The notes under the pieces are model-generated. The model saw only the letters and a program-made list of their open reading frames with translations, had not been told where the DNA came from and searched no databases. Positions 1 through 9,784 of a DNA stretch of 64,000 bases are shown in pieces (position 1 is the first letter of the stretch; each line of letters opens with the position of its first letter). A program made the translations under genes and the position numbers. The stretch comes from an uncultured Prevotellaceae bacterium (GTDB taxonomy: Bacteria; Bacteroidota; Bacteroidia; Bacteroidales; Bacteroidaceae): positions 44,342 to 108,341 of the forward strand of contig ONCH01000006.1 of the NCBI GenBank assembly GCA_900316265.1, read 5' to 3'.

Positions 1-695
1 GCATCTTTGATACTGTTCACCACTTCACTGGGGTTATCCAAACTGATAACAGTTCTCTCTGTTATAGTAGCATTGTTACCACCACCATAGGCATAGACAA
101 TGGAACCGCCATGAATATCAACGAAGGTCTTGCCAAGATCAGGGACTATGAGTGGGGTAGTACTAGTAGCTACCTCTATATTGTTCTCTTTGGCATAATA
201 GACAGTATTTAAGCCTTCGGTCCTTGAACCATATTCATACTCACCATCGCCTCCGCCAAACAACTGACCGATATAAATCTTCTGGGCATCGTCGGCCTCC
301 GTTCCATCTGTATTTGTTTTTGTAGAAATGAGCACTAAGGCATTCCAGGTCGTGTCCACTTTGTTGGTTGCAGCATGAGGTTTTATGATATCAGGCAATT
401 CTTCTGTCGACTTGCCAATGGTTCCTGCGATATCGTTGCCACCATAGAGACGGTTAATGACAATATAGTTAGAAGCATGGGCACCGTCAATATTCATGAA
501 GGCTCTGCCTTTGACATCAGCCATACGCGCACCACCAAAGACTCTATTGAGGTCGCCAGCATGCACAGTAACAGTGGTATTACCGCCAGTTTTCCCGGCA
601 TTACCACCACCATAGACGTTGCCGCCAATAGTAATCTGGGCCTGCATCAACGATGCAGACAAGCACAGCAGCAATATGGCGGTTAACTTCTTCAT
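1..695 (-). CDS. Large Gly-rich secreted surface protein, N-terminal part (runs off window)
   Basis: The frame opens at ATG 695 and stays open to the window edge, giving 231 residues of a larger protein. Residues 1-20 form a signal peptide ending in MQAQ. The mature part starts with GGNVYGGGN (about 24-32) and repeats short Tyr/Phe-Gly-Gly motifs (VFGGARM, RLYGGND, QLFGGGDG, YAYGGGN) spaced tens of residues apart, which suggests a beta-helix or beta-solenoid adhesin. Its ATG overlaps the TGA of the upstream fimbrillin gene by 4 nt (ATGA), so it is probably translationally coupled and part of the fimbrial operon. A role as tip or surface adhesin is inferred from position only. I do not recognise a named family. 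Confidence 0.75.
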   Translation of the reverse strand, partial: MKKLTAILLLCLSASLMQAQITIGGNVYGGGNAGKTGGNTTVTVHAGDLNRVFGGARMADVKGRAFMNIDGAHASNYIVINRLYGGNDIAGTIGKSTEELPDIIKPHAATNKVDTTWNALVLISTKTNTDGTEADDAQKIYIGQLFGGGDGEYEYGSRTEGLNTVYYAKENNIEVATSTTPLIVPDLGKTFVDIHGGSIVYAYGGGNNATITERTVISLDNPSEVVNSIKD

Positions 696-1732
696 TCTAT
701 CGTAAACAAGTTATCTAAGTCCTTATCCGACATGACATACAGATAGGTCGGATCTACTTTCATATTCAACTGTACCCGTTGTCCTCTGGAAGCCTCTAAG
801 TTCGGTATCTTATTGGTCGCCGTGCAGTTGGCACGTATCAGGTTGCCCTTGCTGTCGTACACGTCGTAGGTGCTAAACAGCGTCAGGTCGCTAGACAGGG
901 TTGGTACGAAACAAGCGCTGACAGCAATGGGCGTTGTACTACTAAGTGCTTGCCCTTCAGCATCGTTGAATATCTCTGCTGCACAGTTGTCGCCAGTCGT
1001 CAACGTGTAGGTAACACTGGTGATGGGACTTGTTCCCTCCGTATTATGTAACGTCACAGCAGCGTTAACACTGGCTTTATTGACGCTCAGCGTCATGGTC
1101 TTCAACTTGATTGTACGCAACTGGGCATACTCCTCACTTACTTTCAGACTAAACTTCACCGAAGCATAGAGGTGGTCCATCAGCAGGTACATATAGAAGT
1201 TATCATTAGCATTCTCCATACGCCAACCGAACTGGCCTTCCTTCAGACCTGTGTCCGTTTCCTTGACGCCCGTGATGATACAGATGTCGTCAGCAGTTAC
1301 AGGTTTGATGCCGTTGATGGTCAGGGTGGCACCGTCAGAGGTGACACTTGAAAGACTGCTAGACATGCCTGTTATTTTCGGCATGTAGCCATAGACAGTA
1401 TAAGTCTTGTTGGCATCCACATCGAAGTGAGCATACCATTTGGTGGCGTATCTGATATAGTTTTCTGTATAGGGTGCAGTAGTGGACTCCAGCATATAGA
1501 TGCCTATATCCGTCACCTTATCTGGCGTATAGGCTGTAAAGCCTGAGGGAGCACGACGGGGTGCTTCCTTCTCCGTAAAATAGGGAGCGTAAGTCATCAG
1601 CTGTATCTGCTTGCCTACGGGTTCTTCTCCCGTAGTAACCGTCTGTGCTCCGAACTCATCCGAGGAACAGGCGTTTAGCAGCATGGTCATCGCCATGAGC
1701 AATATGCAGATAACTTCCTTCTTCACTCTCAT
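692..1732 (-). CDS. Fimbrillin-like (Mfa/FimA superfamily) lipoprotein, distal gene of fimbrial operon
   Basis: 346 aa. A type II signal peptide ends in LLNAC with the lipid-modified Cys at 22. A short acidic and basic pro-region including PRRAPSGF follows, then a domain with the alternating hydrophobic strands of Bacteroidales fimbrillins. In that superfamily, lipoprotein precursors are exported, trimmed after an Arg near the N terminus and polymerised by strand exchange. The gene begins 6 nt after the preceding fimbrillin gene and overlaps the next one by 4 nt. Accessory (Mfa3/Mfa4-like) or tip subunit is the best guess. Family level is likely; the exact role is uncertain. Confidence 0.7.
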   Translation of the reverse strand: MRVKKEVICILLMAMTMLLNACSSDEFGAQTVTTGEEPVGKQIQLMTYAPYFTEKEAPRRAPSGFTAYTPDKVTDIGIYMLESTTAPYTENYIRYATKWYAHFDVDANKTYTVYGYMPKITGMSSSLSSVTSDGATLTINGIKPVTADDICIITGVKETDTGLKEGQFGWRMENANDNFYMYLLMDHLYASVKFSLKVSEEYAQLRTIKLKTMTLSVNKASVNAAVTLHNTEGTSPITSVTYTLTTGDNCAAEIFNDAEGQALSSTTPIAVSACFVPTLSSDLTLFSTYDVYDSKGNLIRANCTATNKIPNLEASRGQRVQLNMKVDPTYLYVMSDKDLDNLFTIE

Positions 1733-1738
1733 TTCTTA

Positions 1739-2881
1739 CTACCAATTATAAACATTATGACTAATTTCTTTGGTGGACCAATCTTTGACATAGACGGTTT
1801 GTACCTGCAACTTGCCGCTGCCGGCATAGTAGGCATAGACTATCCAGGTGTGGTTGCGCAGAAAATCGCCAGCCTGCTGCATGGCGAAGTCAACAGTTTG
1901 TTCAGATCCACCATTTATGGTGTATGTGATAGTGCCTGCCAATTGTTTGTCGCTCTCACGCAGGTAGATAGGACCATTTACAGTTAGGTTAGCTCCATTA
2001 ATCAGGTTCTCGTATTCCTGGGCATCCTGATTGAAGTAAATATAGTCCGTAGGGTTTGCCGTCTCAGCGATGTCGTCGATATCTGTCAACAGCAACTCTC
2101 CAGCATTCGCATTGTAGGTCATGGACTGAGGTGTAGTGAATAGGTATTCCTCATCGGGAATCATACCTGCATTCATCGTGATGCTGGTGATGCTCACCTT
2201 AGGCTGGCCCGTGGTTTTGGCAAAGACAAAGCGCAGTTTCGACACAGCACGAGTCAATGGGACGGTAGATACCGCATTCAGGTCTCCCACACGCAGGGCA
2301 GGGGCATCACCCACCACAGGCTGCGTGGTCAGTTTGCCTGCCATAGGCAGTCCGTCCGTAGGAACCTCTGTAGTCAGAGGGGACAGTCCGAACTTGCTCT
2401 TTACAATTTTAGCTTCTGTCATCAGCTCGTCACGTTCAGTATCCTTATCCGTCTCTACGCCGCAGTTAGCATTCGTCACATTAGCCATCACATAAACATC
2501 TACATCGGGCTTATTTTTAGCAAAGTCATCGCTGACAGGCAACTGATAGGTAGCCCCCTCGCCCATGTTCAGTGTTGTCACATCCTCCGTATCCAGATAG
2601 CCTACGAGCGCCTTGTTCTCCGACTCATAAACCCATATCTGCAAGCTATGAATCGTGGACTCGTCACCAACGGTCTCTACGTTGCCCGTCTCAGCACGTC
2701 GTAGTGGCGCGTGACGGTTGGGGACTGCCGGCCGTTCAGGAGAATAGACATATATCGTCAGCGTAGGCTGCTTCGCTACGCCATCCCCTCCATCCTCACT
2801 GGATGAACAGGCTGTGAGCAGCACCATCAAGAGGCTGCCCAGAAACCATTGGAGGGTATGTATATGTCTGTCTTTGAACAT
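1739..2881 (-). CDS. Fimbrillin-like lipoprotein (FimA/Mfa accessory subunit type)
   Basis: 380 aa with a lipobox LLTAC (Cys25). After a linker rich in Pro and Arg (NRHAPLRRAE) comes a strand motif typical of fimbrillins: STIHSLQIWVYESENK, then VDVYVMANVTN and PLTRAVSKLRFVFAK. Members of this family are built from two transthyretin-like beta domains and assemble in the outer membrane through donor-strand exchange after proteolysis at an N-terminal Arg. The gene lies 10 nt downstream of the frameshifted Mfa1-like gene in one transcription unit. It is probably an accessory or tip fimbrillin rather than the main stalk. Confidence 0.75.
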   Translation of the reverse strand: MFKDRHIHTLQWFLGSLLMVLLTACSSSEDGGDGVAKQPTLTIYVYSPERPAVPNRHAPLRRAETGNVETVGDESTIHSLQIWVYESENKALVGYLDTEDVTTLNMGEGATYQLPVSDDFAKNKPDVDVYVMANVTNANCGVETDKDTERDELMTEAKIVKSKFGLSPLTTEVPTDGLPMAGKLTTQPVVGDAPALRVGDLNAVSTVPLTRAVSKLRFVFAKTTGQPKVSITSITMNAGMIPDEEYLFTTPQSMTYNANAGELLLTDIDDIAETANPTDYIYFNQDAQEYENLINGANLTVNGPIYLRESDKQLAGTITYTINGGSEQTVDFAMQQAGDFLRNHTWIVYAYYAGSGKLQVQTVYVKDWSTKEISHNVYNW

Positions 2882-2891
2882 GTTGCTCGTT

Positions 2892-4551
2892 TTACAATTC
2901 TACATTAGTGGTCGTTGACTGAATCCATTTGGTCACCACCTGTACGCCTACTTCCAAGCGGGGTGCCAGCAGGTCGGGCATGCAGGTGTAGGCATTGGCC
3001 AGCGATGACACAACCATCGACATCGTAGTGGTGTAGTCTTGTGTAAAGACCCTGTTAGCGTATGCTCCTGTGCCTTTTCCTGCAGGGTCTATCATACCGA
3101 TGAGGTAGAACCTCGTACCCGGATAGACGATACCGTCCTTGCCGGTAAACGGATAGGCCGTATCGTTTTGGAACTCCAGTAGAATGGGCACCTTCTCGTT
3201 GTCGTAAGACTGCAGCACCAGCGTGTTGATGGATTTTCCAGCTGTCTCCGTGGTGATGTTTGTCTCATATATAAAGCGTCCGTCGACATCTGTCTGCTCA
3301 CCCTGTGGCTTCATGTTATAACCCACAGTATGCTGTCCGCCAATAATGACACCCGTCAGGGGCAGTGTTGACATGCTGGCATTTGTCACGGCGTTGTTCT
3401 TTGCATCCTTGATATTTGCGATCATACCTGTCAGCGTCAGTCGCAGGTTAGCGACACCGAACTGCAAGGGGTTGACCACGGCGACTATTGACCGTCTGCG
3501 AATTGTTATAATGCTCATCCAAGAAGTTGCTCCATGCCGTACTTGTTGAAGCGTTCTGGTAGATGCTTTTAGGCACTTCTGTCATAGAGGTACGGATAGG
3601 GCTGTCGGTAAAGAACACCAACGCGGCCGGATAGGTATAGCGGGTGATGCCGTTGATATTGTCAAAGGCTGTCCTGTTGGTGCGTACGGAGAATTCTTCT
3701 TTACCTTTTTCCTCATTCTTCGACCAGCGGATGGCGGCTGCTCCGTCGGGCAGACCGATAGAGCGTGGATAGGTGTTGCTGGCAATGCTGGTGTTATTGT
3801 CGATATTTGCCTTGATAGCCATGCTGACCGCATCGCTTCTGCTTTCCAGCTGTGCTCTCAGGGCTGCCACGAATGCCTTGATGTGTGCTGCGGAACCACT
3901 CATCAGTCCGCCACCTTCGGCGGTGACATGGATGAAATCCGTATAGTAGCTCTTCAGCGTGACATCCTCTGTGGTGCTCCACCCTGTGCTGTTGGCAATG
4001 CTGGTCATATAGTCTGCCAATGCCTGAGCATCGGTATGTACCTCTGTCGTATGACGGATGGATGACAGGCTGAAGCGTATGTCCTCCAGTTTTGTGCGGA
4101 CGGTAGGCAGTGCACTGAGCACACCGTTCACCGTCTGGTCTGCTGATGGTGAAGGTTTCGATTTGCCATAGACCAGCATGCGGTCGGTACCTGGCATCAG
4201 GAAGCAGTGGTCTACGTAATAGTTGTTATGTCCTTCCACGCGACTGCTCTCCTCTGTTGTCCTGACCATATCGAGGTAGGGATGGTCGGTAGGCGCAACA
4301 GCTGCTCCATCGGTATGGAAGGGAATAGCCACCAAATCTTCCATTCCCTGGAATGTGGCTGCTCTGCGTAAGGCGCTGACTGACTGTTTATTAGACTGCG
4401 AGGTCTTACTACCAACACTCACTAACAGGTCAACCTGTTGGGCTGCCTGCTGGCTGTTGGCATCATCAGCTATATCATCAGCAGAAGAGCATGATACTAT
4501 CATCATGCCCACCAACAGACTATATAGGATGTACTTCATGTCAGTCATCAC
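2892..4551 (-). pseudogene. Second Mfa1-like fimbrial subunit gene, interrupted by one frameshift
   Basis: Two overlapping reading frames together give one protein homologous to the intact Mfa1-like subunit at 5633-7888. The first part (4551 or, better, ATG 4539, to 3448) carries the lipoprotein signal ending VSC and the N-terminal domain. The second part (open from about 3518 to 2892) carries the C-terminal domain, with RFYLIGMIDP and RVFTQDYTTTMSMVVSSLANAYTCMPDLLAPRLEVGVQVVT residues matching the paralogue's FYLIGELDP and VFIQDHVTKANFKIGVNALKNAYLTVPDL region. Homology passes from one frame to the other near 3478-3486 (coding-strand AGTCGCCGTGG), consistent with one missing base. No slippery heptamer is visible, so either the gene is broken or the assembly has an error. 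Neighbouring genes are intact. Confidence 0.75.
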
Positions 4552-4568
4552 GCGCGCGCATAAAAAAT

Positions 4569-5621
4569 TTATAAGGACGGATTATACTCTCCACCGTCTT
4601 CCCAGTCCAGCGTAACGCTGACTCCAACGGTGCTGTCATAAGGTCTCACGGCACCATCGTCGTCGAGCTCGCCTTTGATGATGCGCAAGTCGCCTGCCTT
4701 CAGGGGTTCGTCAACGCTCAGGACGGTCTCTGTCACCTTGCCGTCAGCCATGGTCACATACACCTTAAACTGCCAGAGGGCAGCGCTCTCTCCCGCTCGT
4801 CGCCTCGCTGCTGCAGGGGCAGCATCCCGCGAGGGGAAGTTGACAGAGCAGAAACACAGCAGGTCGTTGCCTGTTGCCACCTTCTCCGTCTCAATGAGGA
4901 TGGGGCTCTCTGTAAAGGTATAGACGCTGTCGCTGACGAGGAAGGTGTTGGCAAAACCTGTGGCATACACCTTCATGTCAGTAAAGCTATGTCCTTTAGG
5001 GTCGAGCACCAGTGTGGTGGCACTGTTGGCCATATACAGATGCACGTTGAACGTCTGGTCTACATTCTCCAGCACCTCCATGGGTTGGCGTGCAGTGAAG
5101 ACGCCTGTGGTATGCGAGGGCAGGATGCCGGCGGAATATTCGTCAGATGCTGTTGGAGCGGTCTGTCTTAACACGGAGGTGTGACTATACTCATCGCCTG
5201 CCAGTTCCACCACGTCGTTCTCTAAGAGGTTGGCTACCGCCAGGTGCAGATACTGTCGCATGGGCAGTGTCAGGGTGTAGCTCTTCTGGTTGGCGTTCAT
5301 GATGGGTGTGTCGTGTTTCAGACGTTCCCGTTCACTGTCCGTATCGTAGAAGGAGAGGTCTACATCATGGGCAAAGTCGGTGAAGATATTCTTCAGATGG
5401 GTTTCCAATGCGCCTGCCACGCTGAGCTCGGTAATGGTAGTCAGCTGGGTCTTCAGCTCGGTGGTCATATTGGTCACCAACTTGAGCTGATAGTCCGTCT
5501 TGAACTGCTTTCCCTCTTCCTCACAGTTTGACAGGTCGTCATCAATGGTGGAGCATCCTGCCATCAGCCAGCAGGCTGACAGCAGGAGTCCCATCATGAA
5601 AGTATTTCTTCTTTGCCTCAC
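4569..5621 (-). CDS. FimB/Mfa2-family fimbrial anchor lipoprotein
   Basis: 350 aa. A lipoprotein signal (LMAGC, Cys23) is followed by STIDDDLSNCEEE, the acidic, Cys-containing N terminus usual in FimB/Mfa2 proteins, and by LSFYDTDSERERLKHD and LTLPMRQYLHLAVANL. Family members cap the fimbrial base, limit length and anchor the fibre in the outer membrane. Placement directly after the Mfa1-like stalk gene (11 nt gap) is the standard mfa1-mfa2 order. An alternating Ala/Arg stretch (RDAAPAAARRRAGE, about residues 275-288) looks like a local insertion. Confidence 0.8.
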   Translation of the reverse strand: MRQRRNTFMMGLLLSACWLMAGCSTIDDDLSNCEEEGKQFKTDYQLKLVTNMTTELKTQLTTITELSVAGALETHLKNIFTDFAHDVDLSFYDTDSERERLKHDTPIMNANQKSYTLTLPMRQYLHLAVANLLENDVVELAGDEYSHTSVLRQTAPTASDEYSAGILPSHTTGVFTARQPMEVLENVDQTFNVHLYMANSATTLVLDPKGHSFTDMKVYATGFANTFLVSDSVYTFTESPILIETEKVATGNDLLCFCSVNFPSRDAAPAAARRRAGESAALWQFKVYVTMADGKVTETVLSVDEPLKAGDLRIIKGELDDDGAVRPYDSTVGVSVTLDWEDGGEYNPSL

Positions 5622-5632
5622 AAGCTTAATAT

Positions 5633-7888
5633 TTATTCACCACCAATAATTACATTGAAATCCAAACCTGTTTCCCACGTCACGTCAACAGACAGTCCTA
5701 ATGTGACTGAACTGCTGCGCAAGTCGGGCACTGTCAGATAGGCATTCTTCAGCGCATTCACACCAATCTTGAAGTTAGCCTTTGTCACGTGGTCCTGAAT
5801 AAACACACGGGGAACAGTCTTAGTGGCATCTCCATAAGCAGTTGCATCATAAGGTGGCAATGCATGATAGGTGGGCAGTACTGGTCCCGTCTTTGTAGAA
5901 GGGTCAAGCTCACCAATCAGGTAGAAGTTGCTGCCATTGGTAATCAGGTTGTCCTTGCCAAAGAAGTCTCTACCGGTATTGTTCTGAAGTTCCAGCGCCA
6001 CATAAACCTTGGACTGCTTGTTTGTTGCGTCAGTAGAACGCATATCCTGATAATTGTCAAACATCAAGGTGTAGTTAGACTGTGATGTAGTCGATGTAGA
6101 AGCAGGTATGACTCCCCCATTGGTAATCTGATTGTCATAGATATAGCCCTTTCTGTAATTTGCATCACCTGTTGTGATAGGCAGGAAATTCCAACCAACC
6201 TTCGGCCACTGATCACCAATGATGATAGACACCAGCTTAAAGGAATTGTCATAGATATAGATTTCTTTATCTTCTTCTGTGGTAACACCATAATCTCTTT
6301 GCTGAATAGCTTTATTATTATCCTTTAATGTCAGGGTGTTGTAACCAACAGTAGTTTCGAGCAGTGCAGTACCGTAGTTGATGTCATTCTTCATGGCCAC
6401 GCTACGAGTAGTAGACTGTACATGGCCCAACGCCCAATCAGAAGACCAACTTCCCTCGGTATTCCAAGAAGTTACATTTTCGGGATATTGAGCTACAACA
6501 TGCTCAGCATCAGATACACGAATCGGACTGTTACCGAAATAGCAGAGCTCGGCAGGATAGTAATAGTCGTCAACAGTGAAGGTCGTACCACCCACAGCGC
6601 TGGTGTTGTAGTTCTCTACATAATAGAATGTTTTCTTTGTATCATCAAACTTGATATGCGTAGCACCTTGGGGCAATGCAAACTGACTTGGGAATTGTGC
6701 GAAATCATCACTGGTATAGGCTGTAATGTGTGAAAATGTTGCGCCGTCAGGTTTTGCACCTGCAGTAGTCGTTGGCCAGTAAGCATCTGTTGCAAGTTCA
6801 CTAATAAGATCACTTGCTGCCTTAATAGCGACACCATCAACGGCTCCACCATTAACAGGAACGGTAGCAGTGAAATACTTACGCAATTCCAGGTCTATCA
6901 GGTGTGCCATATACTTGGCCAATGCCTCTTCCTTGTTGGTAGGTGTAGCGCAACGAACAGAATTGACGATAGTCCAAAGGTCTTTCGTTGTGCGCAATAA
7001 AGCAACACCAGAAGCATTACGCAACTCAGCATCCTGAATGGAGGTCATCTCCTTATAAACCTTAAACAGCTTGATTTCCAAAGGACGAGCGGCAGTTGGA
7101 GTGGTATTAGCAGGACTCAATGGGTTGCCATCTGCGTCCACGGTATTATAAGCACTCCAAAGCATACTTGGCATATAATCAGCTTCGAGAGCAAATCCGT
7201 ATGCTGGGATACCTGTATCTGGAACATCGTCAGCAGCAACAGCAGCGGTTCCACGGTTAGTGTTGATGATACATGACAACACTGCAGCCAGTAACTTTTG
7301 CACTGCCTGGAACTTTCCCTTATCAGTAGCTGTCAAACGCCTACCCAACTGGAAGTAGGTAGTAGACAAATCATTGGTAACATTGTAATTATCCAGATAG
7401 CCAAATTTGCTTTTGTAATCCACAACGGTATTGTCGTTAATGGCCTTACCATAGAACAACATAGTATTGGTGTTCAAAGGCAGGGACATCTCCAATACAC
7501 GGCGTGAATGATCACTATCAAGTGATTTAGCAGCTATTACGCGCGACATGTCAAAGGATTTGTCCGCTGTAGCTGTTGTAGCAAGATATTGATTGTCATT
7601 TGTCTGATTAAAACACATGATAAAGCAATTTTCAATGCCACGGAAATCGTTGGCAGCTAAATCGGTTGATGCCTGGGTAGCAGCTCCAGACATACGCGTT
7701 GTTGACGAACTGCCATTCGACACGTTGAACACAAATTGAGTTGTTACTTCTCCCTTTGCTCCAACATCGCCTGGCGTCTTGGACTCTTCCGCTACCGTAT
7801 CGTCGGTGGACGAACAGGCAGTGAAGCCTAATGTACCTACCAGTGCTATCGCACTAAGAAAGGCAAAATTGAAATACTTTTTCATCAT
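5633..7888 (-). CDS. Mfa1-family major fimbrial (stalk) subunit
   Basis: 751 aa lipoprotein precursor: signal peptide with GFTAC (Cys25), a Thr/Ser-rich pro-segment, then SSTTRMSGAA, whose Arg resembles the protease-processing site of Mfa1/FimA precursors. The C-terminal domain ends in VFIQDHVTKANFKIGVNALK, then NAYLTVPDL, then SVTLGLSVDVTWETGLDF, typical of Mfa1-type subunits, whose C-terminal strands take part in donor-strand polymerisation. It is preceded by the OmpA-like barrel gene (11 nt) and followed by the anchor gene (11 nt). As the intact, longest fimbrillin in the operon it is the likely structural stalk. Confidence 0.8.
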   Translation of the reverse strand: MMKKYFNFAFLSAIALVGTLGFTACSSTDDTVAEESKTPGDVGAKGEVTTQFVFNVSNGSSSTTRMSGAATQASTDLAANDFRGIENCFIMCFNQTNDNQYLATTATADKSFDMSRVIAAKSLDSDHSRRVLEMSLPLNTNTMLFYGKAINDNTVVDYKSKFGYLDNYNVTNDLSTTYFQLGRRLTATDKGKFQAVQKLLAAVLSCIINTNRGTAAVAADDVPDTGIPAYGFALEADYMPSMLWSAYNTVDADGNPLSPANTTPTAARPLEIKLFKVYKEMTSIQDAELRNASGVALLRTTKDLWTIVNSVRCATPTNKEEALAKYMAHLIDLELRKYFTATVPVNGGAVDGVAIKAASDLISELATDAYWPTTTAGAKPDGATFSHITAYTSDDFAQFPSQFALPQGATHIKFDDTKKTFYYVENYNTSAVGGTTFTVDDYYYPAELCYFGNSPIRVSDAEHVVAQYPENVTSWNTEGSWSSDWALGHVQSTTRSVAMKNDINYGTALLETTVGYNTLTLKDNNKAIQQRDYGVTTEEDKEIYIYDNSFKLVSIIIGDQWPKVGWNFLPITTGDANYRKGYIYDNQITNGGVIPASTSTTSQSNYTLMFDNYQDMRSTDATNKQSKVYVALELQNNTGRDFFGKDNLITNGSNFYLIGELDPSTKTGPVLPTYHALPPYDATAYGDATKTVPRVFIQDHVTKANFKIGVNALKNAYLTVPDLRSSSVTLGLSVDVTWETGLDFNVIIGGE

Positions 7889-7899
7889 AGCTCTATGAA

Positions 7900-9477
7900 T
7901 TAATTAATACTGTTATTTTCACGTTGTTTCGTACGTTTCTCTAATTGTCGCAGATTCTCCTGGGCATCGGCATTGCCTTGGGCAGCGGCACGACGGAAGC
8001 AGTTGAGGGCCTCGTCCTGCTGTCCACAGAGCCAGTAGGCCAGACCCAGCGCATTCTGGGCACGCTCGTCGTGGCGTACCGTCAGCAACAGGCGCAGGGC
8101 CTCGTGATGGCAGTCGCTGCAGTCGGTGGTGAGCAGCTCGCTGGCCTCATTGATGGTGGCAGCAGCGGTATCGGGCACGTAGTCGTAGTAGATGCGGATG
8201 TAGCCTGAATTACGCTGGTTGCTGAGGATGTTTTCCTTGATGAACTTCCACGTGCGTCCTCTGTTCAAGCGCTTCAACAAGCGTTCACGCACATTCAGAT
8301 CGTTCTCTTGGTCAATGATATCCATTGCCTGCTGCAGCTCTGCGGCCTGTGGCGACTGACTGGCCACCATCTCTTCCAGTTGGTCGCGGAACTCCGCCCA
8401 TGCCTCGCCACCGCCAACGGTCTTGAACAGCGAGTCGGGAATCTGCAGCTGTTGCTGGATATAGTGCTGCAGAGCGAGAGCACGATTGGTTGCCAACTTT
8501 TCATTGCCAGCAATGGGACCCTCGATAGAGGCCAGACCAATAATTTGGAGAATCTTCACGCTGCTGGCGGTATCGGCCATAATCTGACGGGTAATATCAA
8601 TGATGCGGTCAAGCACCTCACGGTTGTCGCGGAAGTCAGTATGTAACTCCGACTTTGCCAAGGGGAAGCGGACAAAGAGGGCAGCCTTGTCACGGCGCAG
8701 AATGCGGGTGCGGTCGTAGGGCTTATACAGCGAGATATGTGCCAATACGGGATTGTCTTTCTGCAGCTGTCCAGCACGGCCAGTGAAGTCGGGTACAGGT
8801 CGTAATACTGGATGGAAAGGCTCTTCGGGTGGTGGCGGAAGGATAATGGGCTCCTCCACTACAGGCACTGGCTTAGGACGTCCCGGAATGTTGTACACAA
8901 TGTTAAGTGCTGCCTGTGGCACGGCAAACACCTTCTTTTCCGTGCTAAGTTTCCTGCCACAATGCTCACATTCATATCGTCCATATTTCGTATAGCCCAC
9001 AGCAGCACCAATCACTGCCTCTATATTCCAATAGCGACCCAGATTCCAGGAGTAGCCATAGAAAGCACCAACGGCGCCCAGATCTCCCTGGCGTCGCACA
9101 TTCTTGTCATCGCGGAAGAAAGGTGAGGGCACGTTGGACATATTGAAGTGGGCGTAAATCAGGTTGCCACCCACAAAGTGTCCGGTGTTGACGCCATCAA
9201 ACCAGTAGCGCACGTCGGGCGACAACAGCAAGTGACGCCACTTGGTATTGGTGTCGTCATCCGTAGGCCAGGGACGGTAGCCTGCCGTCAGACCCATTGA
9301 CCAGTGGTCAGCAAGTCTGAACCCAAGGCGCAGATTGGGGGTCAGCGTAGCATCATAAAGCAAGTTGTTTCCTATCGTCATGTGAAAGGGCTGTTGAGAT
9401 TTTGCTACTACAACATGGCACACTAACAGTAGGATGATTGATGCTATTTTTATAATATGTACAACACTTTTATACAT
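7900..9477 (-). CDS. DUF3575/OmpA-like outer-membrane protein heading the fimbrial operon
   Basis: 525 aa. Signal peptide to about residue 27, then a DUF3575-type beta-barrel (MTIGNNLLYDATLTPNLRLGFRL to AALNIVYNIPG, about 33-205) with a CEHC pair in one loop. A proline-rich linker (PVVEEPIILPPPPEEP) follows, then an OmpA-like region (about 265-440) and a Sel1/TPR-like C-terminal helix pair (AYWLCGQQDEALNCFRRAAAQGNADAQ). Proteins of this build recur at the head of Bacteroidales fimbrial loci and are thought to tie the fimbrial base to the envelope and peptidoglycan; that role is inferred here. It is the first gene of the minus-strand operon, with a -7 element at 9521-9528. Confidence 0.75.
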   Translation of the reverse strand: MYKSVVHIIKIASIILLLVCHVVVAKSQQPFHMTIGNNLLYDATLTPNLRLGFRLADHWSMGLTAGYRPWPTDDDTNTKWRHLLLSPDVRYWFDGVNTGHFVGGNLIYAHFNMSNVPSPFFRDDKNVRRQGDLGAVGAFYGYSWNLGRYWNIEAVIGAAVGYTKYGRYECEHCGRKLSTEKKVFAVPQAALNIVYNIPGRPKPVPVVEEPIILPPPPEEPFHPVLRPVPDFTGRAGQLQKDNPVLAHISLYKPYDRTRILRRDKAALFVRFPLAKSELHTDFRDNREVLDRIIDITRQIMADTASSVKILQIIGLASIEGPIAGNEKLATNRALALQHYIQQQLQIPDSLFKTVGGGEAWAEFRDQLEEMVASQSPQAAELQQAMDIIDQENDLNVRERLLKRLNRGRTWKFIKENILSNQRNSGYIRIYYDYVPDTAAATINEASELLTTDCSDCHHEALRLLLTVRHDERAQNALGLAYWLCGQQDEALNCFRRAAAQGNADAQENLRQLEKRTKQRENNSIN

Positions 9478-9784
9478 GCAGCGTTTCTGATTGACAGTTA
9501 ATTAATTACTACAATAAGTGCAAAGATATTAAAAAAATGAGATACATTGTTCTCAAATTAACGACAAACGAATGTTATTTAACACATATTTACACCCCCC
9601 CTATAAATGTTAACGTGAATTAACAATATATATAATAAGGTGTAGACCATTTCGGAGAAAGTAGGCTGCACCTCGGATTGTAACGCCACATTCATATCTT
9701 TAGGTGTGAGAAATGATAACAAAACAGTGCTATTGTTTTGTATTGTGCTCGCTTATTCGTACCTTTGCAGCAAAATAAAGAACG
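9478..9784. promoter_or_regulatory. Divergent control region of fimbrial operon and tcdA
   Basis: This 307-bp gap has no gene. On the minus strand a -7 element TATCTTTG (9528-9521) precedes the fimbrial operon with a leader of about 40 nt; no TTTG lies at the usual spacing, so an activator or alternative sigma factor may be needed. On the plus strand TTTG (9737-9740), 19 bp, TACCTTTG (9760-9767) is a textbook promoter for tcdA. Between them are a run of seven C (9595-9601) and a small inverted repeat GTTAA/TTAAC (about 9609-9624). The segment 9640-9720 is unexplained. Confidence 0.6.

Noticed and set aside
3448-3518. Programmed ribosomal frameshift joining the two halves of the second Mfa1-like gene
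   Set aside because: No slippery heptamer or downstream pseudoknot is apparent at the crossover; mutation or sequencing error is simpler.
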